Shown here piece after piece: positions 6,985 through 14,217 of a stretch of DNA of 14,627 bases. Within the stretch, counting starts at the first letter, position 1. The number at the start of each line of letters is the position of its first letter. The notes under the pieces were generated by a model that had not been told where the DNA came from, made no database searches, and was given only the letters and a program-made list of their open reading frames with translations. The stretch lies in contig MNZT01000082.1 of assembly GCA_001873755.1 (NCBI GenBank), positions 1-14,627 on the forward strand. Reading direction: 5' to 3'. This stretch comes from Candidatus Wirthbacteria bacterium CG2_30_54_11 (GTDB lineage Bacteria > Patescibacteriota > CG2-30-54-11). A program made the position numbers and the translations under genes.

Positions 6985-9465
6985 ATGCGCAAAGGACCGT
7001 ACGACCATCAGGCGATCGAGCAGAAATGGCAGGAACGCTGGGATCACGATCACCTCTACGAGGTCGATCTCGACCATCCGAAAAAGAAATTTTATAACCT
7101 CATCATGTTCCCGTATCCCTCTGCCGCAGCACTCCATGTCGGCCATGTCTACTGCTACGGAGGTGCCGACACCTATGCCCGGTACAAACGGATGCAGGGA
7201 TACGATGTGTTTGAACCCATGGGTTTTGACGCGTTCGGCATCCATGCCGAAAACTACGCCATCACTATCAAGGAGCACCCGCAGGTCGTGGTTCCGCGTA
7301 ATGTCGAGCATTTCCGCGAAGATCAGATGAAAAAGCTGGGCGCCATGTTCGACTGGTCGCGTGAGGTCAACACGACCGATCCTGACTACTACAAATGGAC
7401 GCAGTGGGTGTTCCTCCAGATGCACCGTGCCGGGCTGGTAGAACGCAAGGTCGCTGCCGTGGACTGGTGCCCGGGGTGCAAGACAGTGCTCGCCAATGAG
7501 CAGGTGATCGACGGCGAGTGCGAGCGTTGTCACAGTCAGGTCGAGCAGAAAGAGCTTGCCCAGTGGTTTTTCAAAATAACAAAGTATGCGGACCGGCTGC
7601 TTGCCGGTCTCGACAAGATCGACTGGCCGGAACGGACCAAGGCGCTCCAGAAGCACTGGATCGGCAAGAAGGTCGGCATCGACATCACGTACAAGATCGA
7701 CGGGCAACCCGACAAGTCAGTGGTCTGCTTCACGACGCGCCCAGAGACCAATTTCGGGGCCACGTTCGTCGTCCTGGCACCCGAGCATCCTTTCGTCGAC
7801 TCTTTGACCACACCTGAGCAGAGAGCAGCGGTGGGTGCGTACCGGGAGCTGGTGAAGAAGAAGAGCGACATGGACCGTACGGAACTTTCCAAAGAGAAGA
7901 CAGGCGTGTTCACTGGTTCCTACTGCATCAATGACCTGAACAGTGCCAGAATGCCCGTCTGGGTCGGTGACTTCGTACTCGCGCATTTCGGTTCCGGCGC
8001 GGTAGTGGGTGTACCTGCTCATGATATCCGTGATTTTGAGTTCGCCCAGATGGCAGGAATACCTGTTATCCGCGTCCTGGAAAAGGATGGCGACCGCTCA
8101 GAGATCACCAAAGGCGAACAGGTCTGGGAGGACGCGGGGACGGTCATGAATTCAGGGTTCCTCGACGGCATGCCCTGGGAGCAGGCCCGGGAAGCCATCA
8201 TGGACCATATCGAGAAGAACGGCTGGGGCACACGGACCGTGAGTTTCCGCCTTCATGATTGGTGCATTTCCCGTCAGCGGTACTGGGGACCTCCTATACC
8301 GATGATCCACTGCGAGAAGTGTGGTTGGGTTCCCGTTCCTGAAAAAGACCTTCCTGTTCTTCTGCCCAAGATCGTCGAGTACCTGCCGGACGGCAGCGGC
8401 CGTGGCCCTCTGGCCCGGGTCGAGTCGTTCGTGAAGACGGAATGTCCTGTCTGTCATGGCCCGGCAGAACGGGAGACCGATGTCTCTGATACGTTTCTTG
8501 ACTCTGCCTGGTATCAGCTCCGCTATCCGTCGACCGAGTTCGGCGAAAAACCATTTGATGATGAGCGCAGCAGGAAGTGGTTGCCGGTCGACATGTACAT
8601 CGGCGGCATCGAACATGCCACCATGCACCTCATCTACTTCCGTTTCGTCACTATGGTCCTCCATGACCTGGGATACTTCGACTTCGACGAACCATCCTTG
8701 AAGCTTCGCCATCAGGGGCTCATCATCAAGGATGGCGCCAAGATGAGCAAGTCCAGAGGTAATGTGGTCAACCCGGACGAGTACATCCGCAAATTCGGCG
8801 CTGATGCGTTCCGCACCTACATGTTGTTCATCGGGCCCTACGAGGACGGTGGTGATTTTAATGACCGGGGAATACTTGGTGCGTCGCGCTTTTTTGAAAA
8901 AGTCTGGGATGTGCTTCTGACCCCCTCGCTTTCGGCGAAGCTCGCCTCAGAAGGCGGCCTTCCCCCCTTGGCAGGGGGGCCAGAAACCAAGGTCTCCCTG
9001 GCCAAGCTTCACGCAACCGTGAAAAAGGTCGGTGACGACCTGGAAAACCTTCATTTCAATACCGCCATCGCTTCGCTCATGGAGCTCGGTAACTGGCTGA
9101 AGGAATCAAGCGGTTATCTCAGTCCTGACCAGTGGAAAGAGGTCTGTTCGACAGTCCCCAGGCTGCTGGCTCCCTTTGCTCCGCACCTCGCAGAGGAACT
9201 ATGGGAAAAACTTGGCTTCGCCTACAGCGTCCACAATCAGCTGTTCCCGATCTATGATGAGTCGGAGCTTGTTGAGAGCTCGTTCGTCCTGACCGTACAG
9301 GTCAACGGCAAGGTCAGGGATACCTTCACTCTGCCGCTCGATATCACGCAATCAGACGTCGAAAAAGCCACGCTGGAACGGGAAAAGGTCCAAAAGTGGC
9401 TGGAAGGCAAAACCGTAAAAAAAGTGATCTATGTGCCGCGCAAACTGATCAATATTGTGATCTAG
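6985..9465 (+). CDS. leuS: Leucyl-tRNA synthetase
   Basis: An 826-residue class I synthetase that charges tRNA-Leu with leucine. The HIGH motif is HVGH (51-54) after FPYPSAAAL; KMSKS is at 586-590 (DGAKMSKSRGNVV). The zinc-binding insert has C162, C165, C179 and C182. The CP1 editing domain begins near TTRPETNFGATF (normally TTRPDTLFGATF) and contains GVPAHD. A second CEKCGW...CPVCHG cysteine set precedes SDTFLDSAWY. The anticodon-binding domain and the C-terminal VQVNGKVRD...VIYVPRKLINIVI are complete. AGGAGG lies 5 nt before the ATG. A short stretch at residues 656-667 is encoded by a palindromic insertion. The TAG stop is shared in a CTAG overlap with the convergent small gene. Confidence 0.97.
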   Translation: MRKGPYDHQAIEQKWQERWDHDHLYEVDLDHPKKKFYNLIMFPYPSAAALHVGHVYCYGGADTYARYKRMQGYDVFEPMGFDAFGIHAENYAITIKEHPQVVVPRNVEHFREDQMKKLGAMFDWSREVNTTDPDYYKWTQWVFLQMHRAGLVERKVAAVDWCPGCKTVLANEQVIDGECERCHSQVEQKELAQWFFKITKYADRLLAGLDKIDWPERTKALQKHWIGKKVGIDITYKIDGQPDKSVVCFTTRPETNFGATFVVLAPEHPFVDSLTTPEQRAAVGAYRELVKKKSDMDRTELSKEKTGVFTGSYCINDLNSARMPVWVGDFVLAHFGSGAVVGVPAHDIRDFEFAQMAGIPVIRVLEKDGDRSEITKGEQVWEDAGTVMNSGFLDGMPWEQAREAIMDHIEKNGWGTRTVSFRLHDWCISRQRYWGPPIPMIHCEKCGWVPVPEKDLPVLLPKIVEYLPDGSGRGPLARVESFVKTECPVCHGPAERETDVSDTFLDSAWYQLRYPSTEFGEKPFDDERSRKWLPVDMYIGGIEHATMHLIYFRFVTMVLHDLGYFDFDEPSLKLRHQGLIIKDGAKMSKSRGNVVNPDEYIRKFGADAFRTYMLFIGPYEDGGDFNDRGILGASRFFEKVWDVLLTPSLSAKLASEGGLPPLAGGPETKVSLAKLHATVKKVGDDLENLHFNTAIASLMELGNWLKESSGYLSPDQWKEVCSTVPRLLAPFAPHLAEELWEKLGFAYSVHNQLFPIYDESELVESSFVLTVQVNGKVRDTFTLPLDITQSDVEKATLEREKVQKWLEGKTVKKVIYVPRKLINIVI
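8956..8981. repeat. Palindromic in-frame insertion inside leuS
   Basis: Six C, TTGGCA, six G form a perfect 6-bp GC hairpin flanked by GGCCTT and CC. It encodes GGLPPLAGGP at residues 658-666, between the catalytic body and the anticodon-binding domain, in a position that looks like a linker. C-run/TTGG/G-run palindromes of this type are common dispersed repeats in environmental genomes (recalled), so it resembles a small palindromic element tolerated within a coding region. Confidence 0.6.
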
Positions 9466-9743
9466 GTTGGCGGGTTCAGGTTGGAGTCTGAAGTTGGAGG
9501 CGCTGGCTCAGAAAGCGTGGTGTCATCTTCTATTTCTCTGACTTTCTGGGCGAGAGCTTTCAGTTCGGTCAGGTCGTCGGGTTCCATCAGGTACCCTTCG
9601 TTCTGCACGGTCAAGAGCGGATCTGCGAGGAATGTGCGTCGGAACACATCATCCTTCAGGCACCGCTTGAAGATCAGGGAGAACGGGTCAAGTTCCAGTG
9701 GTTGGTGGGCTGGTTTGGTCACTGAGTGGATAGTGATGCTCAA
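9462..9743 (-). CDS. Small protein with LigA/NHLP-leader-like region, function unknown
   Basis: A 93-residue protein starting at TTG (9743-9741); GGAGG sits 8 nt upstream on the minus strand and no in-frame ATG is suitable. After a short head, residues ~18-70 (FSLIFKRCLKDDVFRRTFLA, then DP, then NEGYLMEPDDLTELKALAQK) follow the pattern of LigA-type, Nif11 or NHLP-leader domains (D-x-F-R-x-x-x-L-x-D-P...L...E-x-x-x-L). The tail (TTLSEPAPPTSDSNLNPPT) is rich in Thr, Ser and Pro with no Cys. The only Cys is C28. The stop overlaps the leuS stop through CTAG. Such domains serve as RiPP leaders in some systems but also occur as stand-alone proteins; no modification enzyme is beside it. That it is a real gene is fairly likely; the function is open. 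Confidence 0.6.
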   Translation of the reverse strand: MSITIHSVTKPAHQPLELDPFSLIFKRCLKDDVFRRTFLADPLLTVQNEGYLMEPDDLTELKALAQKVREIEDDTTLSEPAPPTSDSNLNPPT

Positions 9744-9751
9744 GCGGGGAC

Positions 9752-9756
9752 CCTCC
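9752..9756 (-). promoter_or_regulatory. Shine-Dalgarno supporting the TTG start
   Basis: GGAGG on the minus strand lies 8 nt before TTG 9743-9741. It decides the start of the small convergent gene, which has no usable ATG. Confidence 0.6.
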
Positions 9757-9781
9757 GAAGTGAAATACTTTTTCTAGAATG

Positions 9782-9816
9782 AAAAGAGACTCCGATGTGT
9801 TCAGGGGGTCTCTTTT
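9782..9816 (+). terminator. Hairpin with T tracts, possible intrinsic terminator
   Basis: AAAAGAGACTCC (9782-9793) pairs with GGGGTCTCTTTT (9805-9816) through 12 bp with one T-G wobble and an 11-nt loop. GTAGTTTT follows on the plus strand. It could end read-through from leuS before the Memo-AMMECR1 gene. On the minus strand it lies upstream of the small gene, where it could act as a leader hairpin. Confidence 0.5.
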
Positions 9817-9904
9817 GTAGTTTTGCTGCCTTTTGATCCGCAGGGACCAATGAATAAAGTATATGGGCAGATCGGATGCAGGTCAATGTCCTGGCAGCGC
9901 TGAT

Positions 9905-9932
9905 TTGATTTTATACCCGGTTGGCATACAAT
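9905..9932 (+). promoter_or_regulatory. Promoter of the Memo-AMMECR1 gene (predicted)
   Basis: TTGATT (9905-9910) and TACAAT (9927-9932) are separated by 16 nt, with 4 and 5 consensus positions. Transcription would start near 9939, very close to the GGAGG (9940-9944) of the first start codon. If this is the real promoter the leader is short. Confidence 0.4.
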
Positions 9933-9951
9933 CATCACCGGAGGAGAGCAG

Positions 9952-11568
9952 ATGGCGATGGAAGAGAAGAAAAAAAGCAGACGGGTCCAGGATTTCTGCG
10001 TATTAGTGCTCGCAGGACTCGTCCTCACGATGTCAGGATGCGGCGGTTTTCCCACCAGGCAGACAGCCTTACCGTTATCAGATCTACAGGAGGCAAAAAC
10101 CATGACCACTATCCGTCAGAGCGCAGTGGCAGGACAGTTCTATCCGGCTGATCCAGAAGAGCTAAGGACAGAGATCGACACCTACTTGAGAAATGCAGAA
10201 GCGGATATGCCGGAGATGCCGGGCAAGCCCCGGATGCTGGTGCTGCCGCATGCCGGCTATGTGTTTTCCGGGCGGGTCGCGGCCTACGGGTTCGCTGCGC
10301 TCGAGGGGCACCGCTATGACACGGCGGTCGTGGTGGCGGTCAGTCACCGGGCATCTTTTGACGCTATTCATGTGTATGACGGCGAGGGATACGCGACACC
10401 TCTGGGCACGGTAGCTATCGACCTGGGCAAAGTCGCTCAGCTGAAGAAGTTCAGTACTCGATTTGAAAATGTTGCTGCCGCTGAGAGCGGGGAGCATTCG
10501 GTCGAGGTCATGGTTCCCTTTCTTCAGCAGGCCCTTGGTGGCTCGTTTACTCTGGTTCCCATCATACTGAGCGGAGACAACGAAGGGGATATCGAGATTC
10601 TGGCGGCTGCTCTGGAAGGGATCGTGGACGAAAATACCATCGTGATCGCGAGCTCTGACCTTACTCATTACCCGAGCTATCAGGATTCGGTTATCGCGGA
10701 CGACCGGACCGTAGAAGCGATCATGAGCGGGAATCCGGACACACTTGCGTCCACGATCAGGGAGATGGAAGGCGAGAATATTTCGAACATTGATACCTTT
10801 GCCTGCGGAGAGCTGGCGATCCGCACTATCATGACGCTTGCGCATTCACTTGACATCAATTCGGTTACTACCCTGAACATGGCCAACAGCGGCGATGTCG
10901 ACGAGGGCTCTGAGGACCGGGTGGTCGGGTATGCCGCTGTAGCTTTCAGCAAAGAGCCCACAGGGGTTGATCTGACCGACACCGAAGTCGAGCATGCGGA
11001 CATAGGTTTTACCGGGGATGAAGTACTGTCAGCCGATGCCAGGCGCGAAGCGCTCGGGATCGCGTACGCGACCTTGAACTCCTTTGTTGAAGATGGTGCA
11101 GAGCCGAACTTCGAGCCCGCGTCCACGGAACTCTATGTCCCCCTGGGAGCCTTCGTCACCCTGCTGAAGAATGGCGGTCTCAGAGGCTGTATCGGTCTGT
11201 TCGAAACTGACGAGCCGCTCTGGAAAGTACTTCGTGACATGACCGTGGCGGCTGCCTCCGAAGACAACCGGTTCGACCCGGTCACTGCCGCTGAACTCGA
11301 GGACATCACCATCGAGATATCCGTGCTTTCGCCTATGAAACGCATTTTAGACCCGCTGACCGAGATCGAGATCGGCCGGCATGGGGTGTATGTGAAGAAG
11401 AACGGGCGGGCCGGAACCTACCTCCCCCAGGTCGCCACGGATAACAACTGGGATCTGGAGACCTTCATGGACTCGCTCTGTGGGCAAAAGGCAGGGATAG
11501 GGTCGGACAGTTGGAAGGATGGGACGGCGGAGGTGTATACCTATACGGCACAGGTGTTCGGGGAGTAG
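9952..11568 (+). CDS. Memo-AMMECR1 fusion protein with lipoprotein signal peptide
   Basis: A 538-residue two-domain protein. Residues 1-30 form a lipoprotein signal: KKKSRR, then a hydrophobic core VLVLAGLVLT and the lipobox-like MSGC (C30). Residues ~55-335 are a Memo domain (AmmeMemoRadiSam protein B, related to class III extradiol dioxygenases). Its metal/active-site positions are kept: H100 in PHAGYVFSG, H132 in VSHR, H239 in SSDLTHY, and a Cys in TFACGE; EHSVEVMVPF is also typical. Residues ~355-538 are AMMECR1 (protein A) with LRGCIG at 410-415. In many genomes A, B and a radical SAM enzyme are neighbours; here A and B are fused and no partner radical SAM gene is in the window. The function of this system is not settled. 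Start 9952 has GGAGG 7 nt upstream. A second start at 10102 also has a perfect SD and would give a 488-residue cytosolic form. Confidence 0.88.
   Translation: MAMEEKKKSRRVQDFCVLVLAGLVLTMSGCGGFPTRQTALPLSDLQEAKTMTTIRQSAVAGQFYPADPEELRTEIDTYLRNAEADMPEMPGKPRMLVLPHAGYVFSGRVAAYGFAALEGHRYDTAVVVAVSHRASFDAIHVYDGEGYATPLGTVAIDLGKVAQLKKFSTRFENVAAAESGEHSVEVMVPFLQQALGGSFTLVPIILSGDNEGDIEILAAALEGIVDENTIVIASSDLTHYPSYQDSVIADDRTVEAIMSGNPDTLASTIREMEGENISNIDTFACGELAIRTIMTLAHSLDINSVTTLNMANSGDVDEGSEDRVVGYAAVAFSKEPTGVDLTDTEVEHADIGFTGDEVLSADARREALGIAYATLNSFVEDGAEPNFEPASTELYVPLGAFVTLLKNGGLRGCIGLFETDEPLWKVLRDMTVAAASEDNRFDPVTAAELEDITIEISVLSPMKRILDPLTEIEIGRHGVYVKKNGRAGTYLPQVATDNNWDLETFMDSLCGQKAGIGSDSWKDGTAEVYTYTAQVFGE
10088..10093 (+). 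promoter_or_regulatory. Internal Shine-Dalgarno for a second start (ATG 10102)
   Basis: AGGAGG, a perfect SD, lies 8 nt before the in-frame ATG at 10102, where the Memo domain proper begins (MTTIRQSAVAGQFYP). Initiation here would bypass the signal peptide and Cys30. Confidence 0.6.
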
Positions 11569-11587
11569 TCCTGAGCGAACTGGTATT

Positions 11588-12433
11588 TCAACGGATGCGA
11601 TGTAGCCACTGGGATGAGATCTGCTGAAAAACAGCCAGGTAGTCCTCCAGCCAGACTTTTTCGTCCGGGTCTTCCAGAAAACGGATGATATCCTGGACGA
11701 TCTTGCCCAGGTCGGCGGTGCGGATCTTGGCATCGAGAGCCGCGATGACATCCTGGCCGGTATGGAAGGCAGGACTGCCTCCTGCCACTTGCAGATTGAG
11801 GTTGAGGTAGTCCAGGTTGATCGTCTGGCCGCGTTTCAGATACCAGATCAGATCATAATAATCCCTGCCTTTGTCATATGCCCGGTTCAGGATGGCACTG
11901 ATCTTTCCGGCGAACAGGGTGGGTTCATTGTGTTTGAGGACAGGGAAGATCTCGTCAAATTTATTGACAAAGTAGGATTGAAGCGCATCGTCCGAGACCG
12001 GGACGGGATTGGTGTCGATTTCCATTTTGATATGGATCTTCTGATTCTTTGGGAGATTGAGATCGAATTGTTCCAGCACATTGGCAAAACGAAAAAATGA
12101 TTTCTGGACAGTTTTGTCTTCGTTGACCGTCATATCCAGTTCAAAACCATGGCTGGTCAAAAAAAGCAGGATACCGTGATCGAGATCCGCCAGGGAGTAG
12201 TCAGGGATGACCCTGTCCCGGGCAAAGTCCAGATCCTCGGAATAGCGTCTGAGGTCATGGCAGATACGCAGGCAGGTACCGCCCATAAATGCCAGACCTC
12301 TGCCGTATTTGGACTGGTAGATGGCTTTGAGGATCTGCACCTGGAGGTATTCCCGGGTGAGATTGATGATGTTCTGGTCGGTCAGCGTTTCAGCGTTTCT
12401 GGCTTGCTGGACCAGTTGTTTCAGATGCTGCAT
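11588..12433 (-). CDS. abiEii: AbiEii-type nucleotidyltransferase toxin
   Basis: A 281-residue protein of the AbiEii/AbiGii family. These toxins are DNA-polymerase-beta-like nucleotidyltransferases; characterised members use NTPs and some modify tRNA. Motif I is GGTCLRICHDLRRYSEDLDF (G51-G52 to D67-x-D69). The second acidic strand is KMEID (135-139). The distal motif is GKISAILNRAYDKGRDYYDL (K176, R189, D190, D193). All expected catalytic positions look present, so it is probably active. The ATG at 12433 is the only reasonable start: an in-frame TAG lies at 12463-12461 and no start codon lies between. SD is poor, which fits translational coupling from the overlapping antitoxin gene. It is convergent with the Memo-AMMECR1 gene, with 19 nt between stops. 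Confidence 0.88.
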   Translation of the reverse strand: MQHLKQLVQQARNAETLTDQNIINLTREYLQVQILKAIYQSKYGRGLAFMGGTCLRICHDLRRYSEDLDFARDRVIPDYSLADLDHGILLFLTSHGFELDMTVNEDKTVQKSFFRFANVLEQFDLNLPKNQKIHIKMEIDTNPVPVSDDALQSYFVNKFDEIFPVLKHNEPTLFAGKISAILNRAYDKGRDYYDLIWYLKRGQTINLDYLNLNLQVAGGSPAFHTGQDVIAALDAKIRTADLGKIVQDIIRFLEDPDEKVWLEDYLAVFQQISSQWLHRIR

Positions 12434-13013
12434 GGGAGTAGAGGCTGGTAAGTAATAAACCTAACTTTCGAGAGTGGAACAGGGCGGCAAAGGAACGGGC
12501 GAGATCGAGATCGAAATGATCAGGCAACCTGAGACGGCTTTCGTCCCAGAAGGTGTCGGAGGGCTCCAGCCGCGACGAATTGAGATAGAGGTAGTCGATC
12601 AGGGCTTTTTCCGGCGTAGCCAGCAGGGACGTGGTGTCAAAGCCGGCAAAAGCAGAGGATCTGATGGTACGAAAGGAGAAATCGCCACGAGGGGTACGAA
12701 ATGTGCGGGTCGGCCTGGTGGTGACGAGGGTGTAGGTAAAGACCGCCTCCGGGATGATACCATGGAGATTCAGGATGTATTCGAGGCTGAAATAACAGGG
12801 GGAGCAGAGTTGGGAAGCGATAATTTCTATACCAGGGTTGCTGTCAGTGAACAGATACACGCCACGTTTGAGGCGGGTCAACTCCCCCAGTCGGGTCCAG
12901 GTATGCAGCTGCAGGTTGATCAGATCGGTCTGATATGCATACGCGACTATCTGTGCTTCGTGTGTGGTGAACACATCTTTTTTCATCTGCCGGCGGAATT
13001 CTTTGAACTTCAT
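12390..13013 (-). CDS. abiEi: AbiEi-type antitoxin / transcriptional repressor
   Basis: A 207-residue protein of the AbiEi family. The N-terminal ~65 residues form a winged-helix type domain (FTTHEAQIVAYAYQTDL, then LTRLKRGVYLFTD). The body has the family pattern CYFSLEYILNLHGIIPEA, VTTRPTRTFRTPRGDFSFR and TPEKALIDYLYLNS. AbiEi binds inverted repeats upstream of its own operon and counters AbiEii by a type IV mechanism. The first ATG (13013) has only weak GTGGA upstream; M10 at 12986 is an alternative. The gene overlaps abiEii by 44 nt, longer than the few-nt overlap usual for abiE pairs. Its last 14 or so codons (SHAASETTGPASQKR) are read across the start of abiEii, so the tail may be a secondary extension. 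Confidence 0.88.
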   Translation of the reverse strand: MKFKEFRRQMKKDVFTTHEAQIVAYAYQTDLINLQLHTWTRLGELTRLKRGVYLFTDSNPGIEIIASQLCSPCYFSLEYILNLHGIIPEAVFTYTLVTTRPTRTFRTPRGDFSFRTIRSSAFAGFDTTSLLATPEKALIDYLYLNSSRLEPSDTFWDESRLRLPDHFDLDLARSFAALFHSRKLGLLLTSLYSHAASETTGPASQKR

Positions 13014-13022
13014 CGTTCCACT

Positions 13023-13044
13023 TAATTATATAAAAATATAATTA
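13023..13044. promoter_or_regulatory. Putative AbiEi operator (9-4-9 inverted repeat)
   Basis: TAATTATAT, AAAA, ATATAATTA form a perfect 9-bp inverted repeat 10 nt before the abiEi ATG. It covers the predicted -10 box. Autoregulation through inverted repeats is known for AbiEi; binding here is inferred. Confidence 0.6.
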
Positions 13045-13054
13045 GATGAAACAA
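13025..13054 (-). promoter_or_regulatory. abiE operon promoter (predicted)
   Basis: On the minus strand TTGTTT (13054-13049) and TATAAT (13030-13025, perfect consensus) are 18 nt apart. The start would fall only a few nucleotides before the abiEi ATG, giving an almost leaderless mRNA. It lies inside the inverted repeat, as expected for autorepression. Confidence 0.5.
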
Positions 13055-13208
13055 TTGTAGGATGGAGGATGGCGGATGTCAAGGAGGCAAGAAGCAAATA
13101 CTGATGCGTGGAGAATCATTTTCTAGGGTGCCGACTATCCGTTATCCAGATCACCTTCCTTTGTCCTGTCTTTCTTTTTTATGGTTGCTTGCTTAGGCTC
13201 ACCGGAAA

Positions 13209-13222
13209 TTTTCCCCTGGAAT
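13209..13222 (+). repeat. Left terminal inverted repeat of the IS
   Basis: TTTTCCCCTGGAAT, matching 14614-14627 in inverted orientation over 14 of 14 bases. Weaker similarity continues inward. Confidence 0.85.
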
Positions 13223-13238
13223 TTAGTTGACAGGATTT

Positions 13239-14135
13239 TCAGGCAAACAGCTTCTCCACTCGATAGAGGAAGAAGGCAGGATCTCTGACACCACGAAGCA
13301 GAGCTCTAAATCCTTTCAGTTTGGCATTGAAGGATTCAGCCCCTGCGTTGGTTGACCTGTGTTCAAAGTAGTTCACGATCTTGCCCAGGTTGTTCATGAT
13401 CGTCTGACTGGCTGAAACCAGGGTTGGCAGTTTACTGGCTTTGACGTTGAGAGCCCAGGCTTTTATCAGCTCAGTGATCTCCCACTTGCTCAGGCGTTTG
13501 TTTTCATAGATGCCTCGAAAGTCCATCGATAGATCAAATGCCAGTTTCAGTTTCGGGAACTCCCGGAACAAGATTTCACCTCGTTCACTCTGGCTCTCCG
13601 TCCATTTCTCTTGTGGCTTGAACAGCAAATATCGACTGCGAGCCAACAGTTGCTTCTTTGTATCCCCATTCTCGTACCGGAACGGATCGTAGTGGCGTCG
13701 TTGCTCCCGGGCTGCTTTCTCCAGCTGGTTGTCCTCGTCGATCGCTTTCCTGCGTTCCAGAATCCGCAGTTCCTGTACCGCCTCATGTACCAGCGCCTGG
13801 ACATGGAACCGATCCGCTACCACGGTGGCGCAGATGAAATTGGTCCGGCAGATCCAGTCCATGTTGTTCGCCAGATCCGCAGTGATCTCGGTGACGCCCA
13901 TCTTGATTTCGAAGGGCACAGGGTTGAGCGCTCTGCTCACCACTTCGTTCTTCGTCCCTTTGATCATGGCGGCGAGGCAACCTTTCTTTCCCTTTGCATC
14001 TTTGTTGGTTATCGCTGTGTAGGCCTCTCCGTCATGCATTGCCACGTCATCGATGCTCATGCGAGGGCCGAAGTTCTCCGGATACACCAAGGCCTCGACA
14101 TTCCGTTCCTGCTCCCAGTCCCGGAAGTCACTCAA
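13239..14135 (-). CDS. IS transposase orfB, DDE_Tnp_ISL3 catalytic part
   Basis: A DDE-type transposase core of 298 residues from the TTG at 14135. The frame is open upstream to 14231 (ITIDATPLPISQIALWNHLE-like residues), so the natural product is probably made by frameshifting from orfA. Acidic residues are visible in MSIDDVAMHDGEAYT (first D), VVADRFHVQ (second D) and STNAGAESFNAKLKGFRALL (E). TKKQLLARSRYLLFK and the ending FFLYRVEKLFA are hallmarks of ISAon1-type elements as I recall them. No internal stop breaks the catalytic region, so it is probably intact. No Shine-Dalgarno precedes the TTG convincingly. Confidence 0.88.
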   Translation of the reverse strand: MSDFRDWEQERNVEALVYPENFGPRMSIDDVAMHDGEAYTAITNKDAKGKKGCLAAMIKGTKNEVVSRALNPVPFEIKMGVTEITADLANNMDWICRTNFICATVVADRFHVQALVHEAVQELRILERRKAIDEDNQLEKAAREQRRHYDPFRYENGDTKKQLLARSRYLLFKPQEKWTESQSERGEILFREFPKLKLAFDLSMDFRGIYENKRLSKWEITELIKAWALNVKASKLPTLVSASQTIMNNLGKIVNYFEHRSTNAGAESFNAKLKGFRALLRGVRDPAFFLYRVEKLFA

Positions 14136-14217
14136 ATGTTCTTTGTACTGTTTCTCCAGGGTGCTGGGCTCAAGATGGTTCCACAGCGCGATCTGACTGA
14201 TCGGCAGAGGGGTAGCA

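Noticed and set aside
10162..10845. 227-codon minus-strand frame opposite the Memo domain
   Set aside because: The plus strand encodes recognisable Memo motifs; the antisense frame has no features of a real protein.
13055..13208. Possible RNA gene or extra ORF between abiEi and the IS
   Set aside because: No tRNA-like fold, conserved motif or coding frame with an SD is visible; it looks like plain spacer.
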